A stretch of DNA of 64,000 bases from Rhodomicrobium vannielii ATCC 17100. GTDB lineage: Bacteria; Pseudomonadota; Alphaproteobacteria; Rhizobiales; Rhodomicrobiaceae. The DNA lies in NCBI RefSeq assembly GCF_000166055.1, contig NC_014664.1:620001-684000 (forward strand). The letters are read 5' to 3'. The notes beneath the pieces are model-generated. The model saw only the letters and a list, made by a program, of their open reading frames with translations. It had not been told where the DNA came from and searched no databases. Shown here in pieces: positions 53,390 through 61,758 of this stretch. Position 1 is the first letter of the stretch, and each line of letters starts with the position of its first letter. A program made the translations under genes and the position numbers.

Positions 53390-54106
53390 CTATGCCTTCG
53401 CCAGAGGACGGGGCGCGTAACGCCGTTCGCGGGCATCGTCCGCCTGATTGCGCGATGGGCTGAAGAAGACGCCGGGCGCGTGCAACAGCTTCGTGAACGG
53501 GAAGACGACCATCAGCAGCGCCACCAGCGCGAGATGCGAAAGCAGAAGCGGATCGGCTGGGAGCGGCTGCCAGTTGAACGCCATCAGCCCGAGGAAGAAG
53601 CCTTTCAGCGCAACGATGTCGGTCGGAGCGATGAAGGTCATGCCGAGCCCGGTCGCGCCGATGGCAAGCAGCAGGAGCAGGATCAAATGATCGAAAGCGT
53701 CGCTGATATAGCGCATGCGCGAGATTGCGACGCGCCGGACCCAAAGCACGAACAGCGCGCCGACCATGGCGAACCCGGCATAGATGCCGAGAGGTTGCGC
53801 CAGCGCGACGGGCGTCCAGACGGGCTGCGTGAAGTAGCGCAGATGGCGAACGAGAACGAGAGCGAGCGCGATATGGAAGATCCAGCCGAACAGCCAGATC
53901 CACTTGTTGGATTTGAACAGGCTCTCGAAAACGGTCACCTCACGCAGGACGCGGAAGGTTGCCCCCGCCCGCGTGATGGGCGCGGGCGTCGTCGGGATCT
54001 TGAGAGGAACGGGCGTTCTGGCGTATTGCCACACGCGCAGACCGAGGCCTCCTGCGAAGATCGCCGCCGCGACGTAAAACATGACCGCGTAGAGTGTGGT
54101 TTGCAC
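53390..54106 (-). CDS. dsrM: DsrM, cytochrome b-type membrane subunit of DsrMKJOP
   Basis: 238 residues. Five transmembrane segments are predicted, similar to NarI (e.g. LYAVMFYVAAAIFAGGLGL, WLFGWIFHIALALVLVRHL, HLILLLLLAIGATGLGMTF and LSHLALVALLMVVFPFTKLLH). The His residues in IFHIALALVLVRHLRY and LLSHLALV are likely heme b ligands. With DsrK it forms a module for quinone-linked oxidation of DsrC-trisulfide. It starts ten bp upstream of dsrK with good coupling. Confidence 0.94.
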   Translation of the reverse strand: MQTTLYAVMFYVAAAIFAGGLGLRVWQYARTPVPLKIPTTPAPITRAGATFRVLREVTVFESLFKSNKWIWLFGWIFHIALALVLVRHLRYFTQPVWTPVALAQPLGIYAGFAMVGALFVLWVRRVAISRMRYISDAFDHLILLLLLAIGATGLGMTFIAPTDIVALKGFFLGLMAFNWQPLPADPLLLSHLALVALLMVVFPFTKLLHAPGVFFSPSRNQADDARERRYAPRPLAKA

Positions 54107-54169
54107 GCCATTCCGTCCCTAGTTCCCAGGTCTTGGTGCCTGGTGATGCTCAGGTGATGCTGTGGGCTG

Positions 54170-54508
54170 TTACACGCAGCCGGTCGGCTTCGGCAGGCCG
54201 CCGATCTTGCATGCCTGCTTCGCCGGGCCGTAGGGGAAGAGCTGATACAGATATTTCTGATCGCCCTTTTCGGGGCCGAACTTCTTCTTCATCTCCTTGA
54301 CGAGGATGCGGATGGCGGGCGCGATCTGGTATTCCTCATAGTATTCGCGCAGAAAATCGACGACCTCCCAGTGCTCAGGCGTCATCTCGATATTTTCGCT
54401 CTTGGCGATGAGCAGCGCGAGATCCTTGTTCCAGACGGTAATATCCGTGAGGTAGCCCTCTTCATCGTGCTCAGCGACGATGTCGCCAATTTTATATTGC
54501 ATGGTCAT
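54170..54508 (-). CDS. dsrC: DsrC, sulfur-carrier substrate protein of DsrAB
   Basis: 112 residues (a second Met, residue 3, is an alternative start). The family signatures are DEEGYLTDITVWNKDLA, TPEHWEVVDFLREYY, and the flexible C-terminal arm ending QACKIGGLPKPTGCV. Both redox cysteines are present, Cys100 and Cys111 (CX10C), so it is a true DsrC and not a TusE-like single-Cys homolog. It carries sulfane sulfur as a trisulfide or persulfide to DsrAB and interacts with DsrK and DsrEFH. Confidence 0.97.
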   Translation of the reverse strand: MTMQYKIGDIVAEHDEEGYLTDITVWNKDLALLIAKSENIEMTPEHWEVVDFLREYYEEYQIAPAIRILVKEMKKKFGPEKGDQKYLYQLFPYGPAKQACKIGGLPKPTGCV

Positions 54509-54549
54509 GATGCTCTACTCCGTCATGTTGGTTGCTTGATCTGCTATTC

Positions 54550-54858
54550 TCAAAGCCAGGCGACCGTGCGCCGATGCTGCGTGACGAGGTCGACAAAGCC
54601 CGCATAATCGACGAGTTGAACGCCTTCGATCAGATCGTCGGGCTTGATACCGCGCGCGGCGCAGTCCGGCGCGAGCGCATAAACGCTGCCGCTTTCCAGC
54701 GCAGCCTGTACCGCGGCCAGCGCGGTCGATCCCTTGCGCGCCCCGAGAACAGCGTCCTCAATCATGAGCACGGCGTCGCCCGCCAGAAGATGGCCGGTGC
54801 AGCTCGTGAGCGCGTTTCGCTCGAAGGGAGATTTGTTCACCGTATGAAGAGTGGACAT
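54550..54858 (-). CDS. dsrH: DsrH, sulfurtransferase subunit
   Basis: 102 residues from ATG 54858, three codons after a TTG that also lies in frame. With this start the single conserved Cys in NALTSCTGHLLAG is residue 20, exactly as Cys20 of A. vinosum DsrH, which supports the start. The DsrH/TusB fold is short with GDAVLMIEDAVLGARKGS and LAPDCAARGIKPDDLI. It forms the DsrEFH hexamer that receives sulfur from TusA and passes it to DsrC. There is a second Cys in APDCA. Confidence 0.94.
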   Translation of the reverse strand: MSTLHTVNKSPFERNALTSCTGHLLAGDAVLMIEDAVLGARKGSTALAAVQAALESGSVYALAPDCAARGIKPDDLIEGVQLVDYAGFVDLVTQHRRTVAWL

Positions 54859-54877
54859 GGCTTTCAAATCTCCCGCA

Positions 54878-55285
54878 TCAGAAGCTTAAGACGACGTCTT
54901 GTTCTGCGATGATGGCAGCCAGTTCGGCCCGCCCCACGAGATGGATCGAGGGCTTTTCGGCGTAGTCTTCGTTCTCGTCTTCATAGGTGATGGGCATCAG
55001 GTCTTCGACCTTGAGCCCGCGCTCGGCCAGCGACTCGCGCTCGACGTAGAACTTGCGCACGTCGTAGTCGCCGAGCGCCTTGAATGTGCGCGAGAAGTTC
55101 TTCATTCCGGCGGCGGCCGTGTCCTGCCCGGCCATGAGCTGGAAGACGCCGTCGTCGAGGAAAGCGAGGCTCACGTCTTGCTCGAAGGCGGCGCCGATGA
55201 GCACGACCTCAAGCGATTCAAGCGCGTAGATGGTGCCGTGCGGTGCCTTGCGGTTGAGGTAGAGAAATTTCTTTTTCTGGGCCAT
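54878..55285 (-). CDS. dsrF: DsrF, sulfurtransferase subunit
   Basis: 135 residues, TusC-like fold. Family pieces are FLYLNRKAPHGTIYALESLEVVL, FLDDGVFQLMAGQDTAAAGMKNFSRTFKAL and the C-terminal LVGRAELAAIIAEQDVVLSF. It contains no cysteine at all, so it is a structural rather than sulfur-transferring partner in DsrEFH. It lies 19 bp from dsrH and 9 bp from dsrE. Confidence 0.94.
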   Translation of the reverse strand: MAQKKKFLYLNRKAPHGTIYALESLEVVLIGAAFEQDVSLAFLDDGVFQLMAGQDTAAAGMKNFSRTFKALGDYDVRKFYVERESLAERGLKVEDLMPITYEDENEDYAEKPSIHLVGRAELAAIIAEQDVVLSF

Positions 55286-55294
55286 GGCGTCCCC

Positions 55295-55687
55295 CTAATC
55301 CCCGAAAACGACGAGCCGGTCGGCGTCGATGCCAGCCTCGATCAACTGACCGAGCCCCGAAATGCGAAATCCCGGCGCAATGTTGCTCGCATCCTTGCCG
55401 TGGCGACGGGCTTCATCGGCATCGAGAATGCCGCGCCGCTGTGCCGCCGCGATGCAGACCACCAGATCGAGTCCGTGCTTCTCGCCAAGCTCGCTCCAAA
55501 GCTTCTGCAAATTCCGGTCGTCCTGCGGCGGCACGGTCAGCCGCGTCCCGTTATTGACACCGTCGTGGTAGAAGAAGACGCGGGTGATCCCGTGGCCCTT
55601 CTCCAGCGCCGCTTTCGTGAAATGGTAGGCCGTGTCCGACGCCTGATGCGTGTAGGGGCCTTCGTTGACGACGATTGCAAGCTGCAT
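55295..55687 (-). CDS. dsrE: DsrE, catalytic sulfurtransferase subunit
   Basis: 130 residues. The DsrE/TusD fold shows AIVVNEGPYTHQASDTAYHFTKAAL, VFFYHDGV, and LDLVVCIAAAQRRGI. The active-site Cys is residue 78, the same as Cys78 of A. vinosum DsrE, which carries the persulfide. It accepts sulfur from TusA (present at 62364) and gives it to DsrC. Directly after dsrB, 13 bp apart. Confidence 0.95.
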   Translation of the reverse strand: MQLAIVVNEGPYTHQASDTAYHFTKAALEKGHGITRVFFYHDGVNNGTRLTVPPQDDRNLQKLWSELGEKHGLDLVVCIAAAQRRGILDADEARRHGKDASNIAPGFRISGLGQLIEAGIDADRLVVFGD

Positions 55688-55700
55688 GTTTTCCTCTCGC

Positions 55701-56780
55701 CTAGAAGTGCACGTGCGCTGACATGTTCATCGTCTTGCGCGAGCCGGTCCACGTGTCGAGGTGGTGCTTCGTGAAAGCAAAGCCCGTCAGCTCGAAGAAA
55801 CGTGGCCAGCCGATGCGTTCTATCCACTCGCCCATGCGCTCCCAGTCCTTCGCGTTGTCCTTGTACGCGTAGAGGATCTTGCGAACGACTTCGGCCACCT
55901 CGGGCCAGCGAGGTGCATTATTCGGGAGGTTGGCCACGACGAGCTTATGGAAGCTGGGCTTGGAGCGCGCGTTCGAGTGCTTGCCGCCGACCCACACCGC
56001 GATTTTGGTGGAGTCCGCGCCATTGATCTGCATGGGCGGGCAGGGTGGATAGCAAGCGCCACAGCACACGCATTTCTGCTCGTCCACTTCGAGCGACGGT
56101 TTGCCGTTGACCATGGCCGGGCGGATGGCAGCCACGGGGCAGCGCGCGACTACAGCCGGGCGTTCGCAGATCTTCGAAACCAGATCGTGATTGATCTTCG
56201 GCGGCTTCGTATATTGCACGTTGATCGAGATATCGCCCTGACCGCCGCAGTTGATCTGGCAGCACGACGTAGTGATCTTCACGCGGTTCGGCATCTCCTC
56301 CTTGATGAACTCGTCATACATCATGTCCATCAGGCTCTTGACGACGCCCGAAGCGTCGGTGCCGGGGATGTCGCAATGCAGCCAGCCCTGCGTGTGCGAG
56401 ATCATCGAGACAGAATTGCCGGTGCCGCCGACGGGAAAGCCGGCCGACGTCAGCGCGTCGATCAGCGGCTCGACCTTGTCCTGCGTACTCACCATGAACT
56501 CGATGTTGCTGCGCGTGGTGAAGCGCACGTAGCCTTCCGCGAAGGTGTCGGCGATCTCGCACAGTTTGCGGACGCTGAACACGTCCATCTGCCGCTGGGT
56601 GCCGGCCTTCACCGTCCAGATTTCATCGCCGTTCCGGGCGACGTGGCGCAGTACACCGGGACGCGGGCGGTCGTGCCAGTCCCAGTTGCCGTAGTTCTTC
56701 TTCATCAGGGGATGCATGAAGGGAAAGGGATCAGGCACGCCGGATTCGATGGGGCGGCGTGGTTGGGCAGGGGCGTTCAT
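55701..56780 (-). CDS. dsrB: Dissimilatory sulfite reductase (oxidative type) beta subunit
   Basis: 359 residues. The siroheme/[4Fe-4S] segment is TTSCCQINCGGQGDI (Cys173, 174, 178) with a downstream RCPVAAIRP (Cys214). A ferredoxin insert is EQKCVCCGACYPPCPPMQI (Cys237, 240, 243, 247). The N-terminal half contains FTTRSNIEFMVST and HTQGWLHCDIPG. DsrA2B2 oxidises sulfane sulfur bound to DsrC to sulfite in the cytoplasm. DsrL, DsrEFH and DsrN in the same cluster mark the oxidative direction. 76 bp separate it from dsrA. Confidence 0.97.
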   Translation of the reverse strand: MNAPAQPRRPIESGVPDPFPFMHPLMKKNYGNWDWHDRPRPGVLRHVARNGDEIWTVKAGTQRQMDVFSVRKLCEIADTFAEGYVRFTTRSNIEFMVSTQDKVEPLIDALTSAGFPVGGTGNSVSMISHTQGWLHCDIPGTDASGVVKSLMDMMYDEFIKEEMPNRVKITTSCCQINCGGQGDISINVQYTKPPKINHDLVSKICERPAVVARCPVAAIRPAMVNGKPSLEVDEQKCVCCGACYPPCPPMQINGADSTKIAVWVGGKHSNARSKPSFHKLVVANLPNNAPRWPEVAEVVRKILYAYKDNAKDWERMGEWIERIGWPRFFELTGFAFTKHHLDTWTGSRKTMNMSAHVHF

Positions 56781-56856
56781 GCGAGAATCTCCGCAATATC
56801 GAGTTGTGCCTGAGGGAAGCGGGGCGCTCGCGTGACGCTGCGAGCGCGGCTTCCGC

Positions 56857-58152
56857 CTAATCGCCTGCGACGGTCAAATCGGCTTCTCTCGCCTTGCGCT
56901 CGAAATACTTTTCGGCTTCGGCGGTGAAGTCATCGGTCCGCACGTAGGACGAGGTGCGCGGATGATTGACCATGTTCGGGTCTGGCGCGACGCCAATGGC
57001 CTCCAGGAACGCCGGCAGTCCGATGCGGTCCATGCACTCGCCGATGCGCTCGTGTTCCAGTGCGTTTTCCGCGAAGAAGTCGATCAGTTTGCGCGCGAAC
57101 TCGACCAGCGCGTCGAATTCCTCGTCGGTCTCCAGTTTCATGAACGGGATGATCATTGTGCCCATCAGATCCCCGACCTTGAGCGAGCGCTTGCCGCCCA
57201 GGAGGATCGAGACGCCGCGGTCATCGCCCGGATGAAGCGCTTTCGGCATCACGTTCAGGCAATGCATGCAGCGGACGCAGGACTTGTTGTCGACGTCGAG
57301 CGTGTCGTCGTCGTTCAGGCTCAACGCCCGCGTGGGACACATCGCGATGACGCTGTCGATGGTGTATTTGCGGCCGTGCGCAACGACGTAGGCCTTCACC
57401 TCGTCCTGGTTCACCTTCATGGCGTCGCGCCACGTCCCGAGCACCGCAAAATCGGAGCGGTGGATCGCATTCACGCAATCGTTCGGGCAGCCGGAGAACT
57501 TGAACTTGAACTTGTAGGGAAGTGCGGGCCGGTGCATCTCGTCGAGGAAGGAATTGATGACCGTGCGATGCGCCTTGACCTCATCGTAGCAGGACTTTTC
57601 GCAGCGCGCGTGCCCCACGCAGCTCATGGAGGTTCTGAGCGCGGGGCCAGCGCCGCCGAGATCGAGGCCCATTTCGTTGAACTCGTCGAAAGCCTTCTGT
57701 GTGTTCTCGGTCGAGCAGCCCTGGAACATGATGTCCCCGCTCTGCCCGTGGAAAGCGATGAGGCCGGAACCGTGCTTCTCCCAGACGTCGCACATCTGGC
57801 GAAGCAGTTCAGTCGTGTAGTGATAGCCCGCCGGGGGCTGGATGCGGAGCGTGTGAAATTCCTTTGAGGCGGGGAACTGGTCCGCGACTTCCGAGAAGCG
57901 AGGAATGACGCCGCCGCCATAGCCGAAGACCGAGACGGTGCCGCCCTTCCAGAAGCCCTTGCGCTCTTCGTAGGAGTGTTCGAGCTGGCCGAGCAGGTCA
58001 TTCATCATCGGCGCGAACGGTCTGTCCTCAGCGTCGCGGAGCCTCTTGAGACCCGTCACGAAACTCGGCCAAGGCCCCGTCTCCAACTCGTCGAGAAGCG
58101 GCGTGGCATGCTTTTGGGATTGCGCTGTCTTCAGCGCATCGTCGCTCGTCAT
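56857..58152 (-). CDS. dsrA: Dissimilatory sulfite reductase (oxidative type) alpha subunit
   Basis: 431 residues, the usual DsrA length. The siroheme-[4Fe-4S] ligands are C-x5-C CVGHARC (Cys178, Cys184) and C-x3-C CPNDC (Cys222, Cys226). The inserted ferredoxin domain has Cys272 and CVRCMHC (Cys292, 295, 298). Other signatures are GYHYTTELLRQ, FHGQSGDIMFQG and FKFSGCPNDCVNA. It is the first gene of the dsr block, divergent from the small gene pair and cysG across 225 bp that contain a candidate persulfide-sensor operator. Confidence 0.98.
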   Translation of the reverse strand: MTSDDALKTAQSQKHATPLLDELETGPWPSFVTGLKRLRDAEDRPFAPMMNDLLGQLEHSYEERKGFWKGGTVSVFGYGGGVIPRFSEVADQFPASKEFHTLRIQPPAGYHYTTELLRQMCDVWEKHGSGLIAFHGQSGDIMFQGCSTENTQKAFDEFNEMGLDLGGAGPALRTSMSCVGHARCEKSCYDEVKAHRTVINSFLDEMHRPALPYKFKFKFSGCPNDCVNAIHRSDFAVLGTWRDAMKVNQDEVKAYVVAHGRKYTIDSVIAMCPTRALSLNDDDTLDVDNKSCVRCMHCLNVMPKALHPGDDRGVSILLGGKRSLKVGDLMGTMIIPFMKLETDEEFDALVEFARKLIDFFAENALEHERIGECMDRIGLPAFLEAIGVAPDPNMVNHPRTSSYVRTDDFTAEAEKYFERKAREADLTVAGD

Positions 58153-58288
58153 TCATCCTCCCGGTCCAATCGATCAGTGCTCAGCAGCTCAAACTGCCCG
58201 CGTCGCCTGCGACTGTTTTTTTGCTTCTGAAACAGCGTTCCAGAGCGATTTTTTTGAAAGCTAACATACTTATGCATTAATGACAATC

Positions 58289-58304
58289 ATTCATATCTGT
58301 GAAT
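58289..58304. promoter_or_regulatory. Perfect ATTC-N8-GAAT motif, candidate SqrR/BigR-type operator
   Basis: ATTC-ATATCTGT-GAAT matches exactly the ATTC-N8-GAAT consensus reported for Rhodobacter capsulatus SqrR. It lies in the dsrA / cysG-operon divergent spacer, 137 bp before dsrA and 74 bp before the 66-aa gene, so it could control both. The BigR/SqrR-type repressor is encoded at 41945-42382. Confidence 0.6.
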
Positions 58305-58377
58305 ACGATGATGTGTTCTCATCCTTTAGCCGCCTCGGAGTGGCCCGAAAGGCCAAGCCTGGCGCAGCGAGAAAACC

Positions 58378-58578
58378 ATGATCCAGATCAGCGACATCAT
58401 CATCGCGCATCCCGAAATCAACTCTTTCAAGGAGCTTGAGAGCCTTGTGCAGGAGGCGGCGCGGCAAGGCGCGATTCATCTCGCATTCGATCTCAAGCCG
58501 GAATACCCGGATACCCCGCGCAACTGGCAGGACCGGCTCGAAGCGGCGTTCTTGTCGATCATCGGCAGCGGGAGATAG
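58378..58578 (+). CDS. Small hypothetical protein of the cysG operon (66 aa)
   Basis: 66 residues, ATG 58378. Acidic, helical, with SDIIIAHPEINSFKELESLVQEAARQGAIHLAFDL followed by KPEYPDTPRNWQDRLEAAFLSIIGSG. No cysteine, signal peptide or membrane segment. It is 2 bp upstream of the 75-aa gene and in one operon with cysG, divergent from dsrA. The domain is not recognised. A role in siroheme supply or in DsrAB maturation is inferred only from position. Confidence 0.65.
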   Translation: MIQISDIIIAHPEINSFKELESLVQEAARQGAIHLAFDLKPEYPDTPRNWQDRLEAAFLSIIGSGR

Positions 58579-58580
58579 CG

Positions 58581-58808
58581 ATGCAGGGCGAGACGAAAGA
58601 ACGGCTCGAAACGCTCGCCGCCCCCTATGGACGCGAGGTTCGCCTTGACGACGTGCGCTTTGAAAGCGGCATGCGTCTGCTACGCGTGACCATCCGCGAA
58701 GGGATGCGGATCACAGTTCTCGATCTCGACCCGGCGACTGCCCTTAGTTGGGGAAATGCCATGACGCAATGGGCCGCGCGGGTGACAAGCTCAGAAGAGA
58801 AAGCTTAG
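58581..58808 (+). CDS. Small hypothetical protein of the cysG operon (75 aa)
   Basis: 75 residues, ATG 58581. It begins MQGETKERLETLAAPYGREV and has VRFESGMRLLRVTIREGMRITVLDLDPATAL then a C-terminal helix WGNAMTQWAARV. The predicted fold is a small beta-alpha protein without cysteine. Similar small proteins of unknown function occur near sulfur or siroheme genes in proteobacteria, as far as I recall, but no family name can be given with confidence. It stops 3 bp before the cysG GTG, which implies coupling. Confidence 0.7.
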   Translation: MQGETKERLETLAAPYGREVRLDDVRFESGMRLLRVTIREGMRITVLDLDPATALSWGNAMTQWAARVTSSEEKA

Positions 58809-58811
58809 GCC

Positions 58812-60263
58812 GTGGAACAACTTCCGATTTTCTTTCAGATCAAGGGCAAACCCGTCGCAGTGGCCGGAGGGGGCACCGTCGCCGCGCGCCGCGCAGAACT
58901 GGCGCTGAGGGCGGGCGGGCGCGTCAGCGTCTATAGCGAGACCCTGAGCGACGATTTTTGCGCGATCAGTTTGCATGACGGCTTCAGGCATGTTGCTCGC
59001 GCCCCTACGCTTTCCGACATCCAGAACTGCGTTTTGATGTTTTCCGCGACCGGCGACGCCACAGCTGACCGCGAAGCAGGCCAACTGGCCAGACAAGCGG
59101 GGGTTCCCGTCAATGTCGCGGACGCGCCGGACCAGTGCGATTTCATCATGCCGTCGGTCGTTGACCGCGACCCTCTGGTGATTGCCATCTCGACGGGCGG
59201 CGCTTCGCCCGTTTTTGCCCGCATGATCCGGGCCCGGCTCGAAAGCGTGATCCCCTCCGCCTATGGCCGCCTTGTCTCGCTCGTGGGTGCGTACCGCGAA
59301 AGGCTTGGCGCGGCCCTCAAGGAGCCCGCCGAGCGCCGCCGCTTCTGGGAACGCGTGCTCGAAGGCCGCGTGGCCGATCGGTTTCTCGCCGGTCACGAGG
59401 CCGAGGCGCGAGTCGAGCTTGAGCGCGCATTGGCAACTGTCGCCGATAGTGCATCAAGCCAGCAAATGGGCGAGGTCTACATCGTGGGTGCCGGACCCGG
59501 CGACCCCGACCTCCTCACATTCCGCGCGCTCCGCCTCATGCAACGCGCCGATGTTGTGCTCTACGACCGCCTTCTGCCGCACGGCATCCTCAACCTCGTG
59601 CGCCGGGAAGCCGAGCACATCTATGTCGGCAAGCTTCCCGACGATCATATAATTCCTCAGGAACAGATCACGGCCCGGCTCATAGACTTCGCCAGACAGG
59701 GCAAGCGCGTGCTGCGCCTGAAAGGTGGCGACCCCTTCATGTTCGGGCGCGGCGGCGAAGAAGTCGAGGTGCTGGTGGCGGCGGGCATCCAGGTTCAGGT
59801 CGTGCCGGGCGTAACCGCCGCTACCGGTTGCGCGGCCTATGCCGGAATACCGCTGACCCATCGCGATCACGCCCAGGCCTGCGTTTTCCTCACGGGCCAT
59901 TCAAAGGGTGACGGCCTCAGCCTCGCTTGGAGCGCGCTCGTCCAACCAAGGCAAACCGTTGTCATTTTCATGGGGTTGGGGAAGCTGGACAGCTTGATGA
60001 AGGAGTTCGTGGCGAAGGGGGGCGATCCAAAACTCCCCGTCGCTATCGTCGATAACGGAACGCGGCCCAACCAGAGGGTCGTCACCGGAACCGTCGAAAC
60101 GATCGCGCGTCTGGCCGCGCAGGCTGAACTGCAAGGCCCCGCTATCATCATCCTCGGCACAGTCGTCACCTTGCGCGACAAGCTTGCCACGGAAACGGCC
60201 CCGGGCGCCGCTGGTTCATTTGCGAACAAAGCGGGGCTTTCCTCCATTCAATCGCCAGTTTGA
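58812..60263 (+). CDS. cysG: Siroheme synthase (multifunctional CysG)
   Basis: 483 residues from a GTG at 58812 after AGAAGAGAAAG. The N-terminal precorrin-2 dehydrogenase/ferrochelatase domain (about 1-210) begins LPIFFQIKGKPVAVAGGGTVAARRAELALRAG and has the motif STGGASPVFARMIRARLE. The C-terminal uroporphyrinogen-III methyltransferase domain begins at EVYIVGAGPGDPDLLTFRALR, with VVLYDRLL, KGGDPFMFGRGGEE, and GVTAATGCAAYAGIPLTHR. It makes siroheme from uroporphyrinogen III. DsrAB and sulfite reductase need siroheme; the divergent placement beside dsrA and the presence of dsrN support the dsr function here. Confidence 0.95.
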   Translation: MEQLPIFFQIKGKPVAVAGGGTVAARRAELALRAGGRVSVYSETLSDDFCAISLHDGFRHVARAPTLSDIQNCVLMFSATGDATADREAGQLARQAGVPVNVADAPDQCDFIMPSVVDRDPLVIAISTGGASPVFARMIRARLESVIPSAYGRLVSLVGAYRERLGAALKEPAERRRFWERVLEGRVADRFLAGHEAEARVELERALATVADSASSQQMGEVYIVGAGPGDPDLLTFRALRLMQRADVVLYDRLLPHGILNLVRREAEHIYVGKLPDDHIIPQEQITARLIDFARQGKRVLRLKGGDPFMFGRGGEEVEVLVAAGIQVQVVPGVTAATGCAAYAGIPLTHRDHAQACVFLTGHSKGDGLSLAWSALVQPRQTVVIFMGLGKLDSLMKEFVAKGGDPKLPVAIVDNGTRPNQRVVTGTVETIARLAAQAELQGPAIIILGTVVTLRDKLATETAPGAAGSFANKAGLSSIQSPV

Positions 60264-60330
60264 CAAGGACTCTGCCCGGCAGCCGAAATTCGGAGATAGC
60301 CAATTTGTGGTCTTTCCAAAGTCACTCTTT

Positions 60331-60344
60331 TAGATCATGATCTA
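60331..60344. promoter_or_regulatory. Perfect 14-bp palindrome upstream of sqr
   Basis: TAGATCATGATCTA is a perfect dyad 71 bp before the sqr start. It does not fit the ATTC-N8-GAAT consensus. It could be the operator of another regulator of sulfide oxidation. Confidence 0.4.
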
Positions 60345-60414
60345 TGAATATTACGAAGTGTTCAAAAATAGAGCACGTGAATAAACGACTCAAGGGAAAC
60401 GACAAAGGATCCAA

Positions 60415-61692
60415 ATGGCACACATCGTCGTGCTGGGCGCCGGGCTCGGCGGCGTCATCATGGCCTATGAAATGCGCGACCGGTTGCGCAGGGGCGACAA
60501 ACTCACCGTCATCACCAAGGAGCCGAAATACCATTTCGTCCCGTCCAACCCTTGGGTGGCCGTGAATTGGCGGAGCCGCGATGATGTGGAAATCGATCTC
60601 ACCCGGACATTCGCGAAGCGCAAGATCAACTTCATCCCTGTCGCGGCCAAACGGGTTCACCCCGGCGACAACTGCGTGGAGCTGGAAGACGGCAGGAGCG
60701 TCGCTTACGATTTTCTGATCATTGCGACTGGCCCAGAGCTCGCCTTCGACGAGATCGAGGGGCTCGGCCCGAGCGGCCATACGCACTCGATCTGTCACGT
60801 TGACCACGCGCAAGCCGCTTCCGAAGCCTTCAAGCAGTTCTGCCAGAACCCTGGACCCATCGTCGTCGGCGCGGTGCAAGGCGCATCCTGTTACGGTCCG
60901 GCCTACGAATACACGTTCATTCTGGAGACTGAGCTGCGGCGGCTGAAGATCCGCGATCGCGTCCCCATGACCTTTGTGACCTCGGAGCCGTACATCGGGC
61001 ATCTCGGCCTCGACGGCGTGGGCAACACGAAGGGCATTCTCGAAGGTGAAATGCGCGATCACCACATCAAGTGGATCACCAACGCGCGTGTTCAGAAGGT
61101 CGAGTCGGGCAAGATGACAGTCGAGGAGCTTACCGAGGAAGGTGCGCTCAAGAAGGTCCATGAACTGCCGTTCGCATACTCGATGATGCTTCCCGCTTTT
61201 CGCGGCATAGAGGCCGTGCGCGGCGTCGAGGGTCTGGTGAACCCGCGCGGTTTCATCCTGATCGACAAGACCCAGCGCAACCCGACCTTCCGCAATATTT
61301 TCTCGGTCGGCGTCTGTGTCGCAATCCCGCCGATAGCACCGACGCCGGTACCCTGCGGCTTGCCAAAGACCGGTTTCATGATCGAGTCCATGGTAACGGC
61401 AACCGCGCTCAATATCGGCGAGTTGCTTCGTGGCAAGTCGGCGTTGCATGAGGCGACCTGGAACGCTGTGTGTCTCGCCGATTTCGGCGACTCGGGCGTG
61501 GCCTTCGTCGCGCAACCGCAGATCCCGCCGCGTAATGTGAACTGGTCCTACTCCGGCAGGCTGGTGCACCGGGCAAAAATCGCGTTCGAAACCTACTTCC
61601 TGCGCAAGATGCGTCGCGGCAAGAGCGAACCCTTTTACGAGAAGGCGGCCCTGCAAGCGATGGGCATTGGCAAGCTGAAGCGCGTCACCTGA
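60415..61692 (+). CDS. sqr: Sulfide:quinone oxidoreductase (type I)
   Basis: 425 residues, close to the 427 of Rhodobacter capsulatus Sqr. FAD-binding IVVLGAGLGGVIMAYEM opens the protein. Cys127 (HSICHVD), Cys159 (QGASCYGP) and Cys353 (WNAVCLADFG) occupy the same numbers as the three essential cysteines of the R. capsulatus enzyme. Further signatures are ATGPELAFDEIEG, GPAYEYTFILE, SVGVCVAIPP and PTPVPCGLPKTGF. It is a membrane-bound flavoprotein that oxidises sulfide to polysulfide and reduces ubiquinone. It stands alone between two operons, on the same strand as cysG. Confidence 0.96.
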   Translation: MAHIVVLGAGLGGVIMAYEMRDRLRRGDKLTVITKEPKYHFVPSNPWVAVNWRSRDDVEIDLTRTFAKRKINFIPVAAKRVHPGDNCVELEDGRSVAYDFLIIATGPELAFDEIEGLGPSGHTHSICHVDHAQAASEAFKQFCQNPGPIVVGAVQGASCYGPAYEYTFILETELRRLKIRDRVPMTFVTSEPYIGHLGLDGVGNTKGILEGEMRDHHIKWITNARVQKVESGKMTVEELTEEGALKKVHELPFAYSMMLPAFRGIEAVRGVEGLVNPRGFILIDKTQRNPTFRNIFSVGVCVAIPPIAPTPVPCGLPKTGFMIESMVTATALNIGELLRGKSALHEATWNAVCLADFGDSGVAFVAQPQIPPRNVNWSYSGRLVHRAKIAFETYFLRKMRRGKSEPFYEKAALQAMGIGKLKRVT

Positions 61693-61758
61693 TTCACAGA
61701 GAGCAAGTCAACCGATGAGCAACACGCTCAGCGGTTGACATCGCTTTGTCAAATATAG

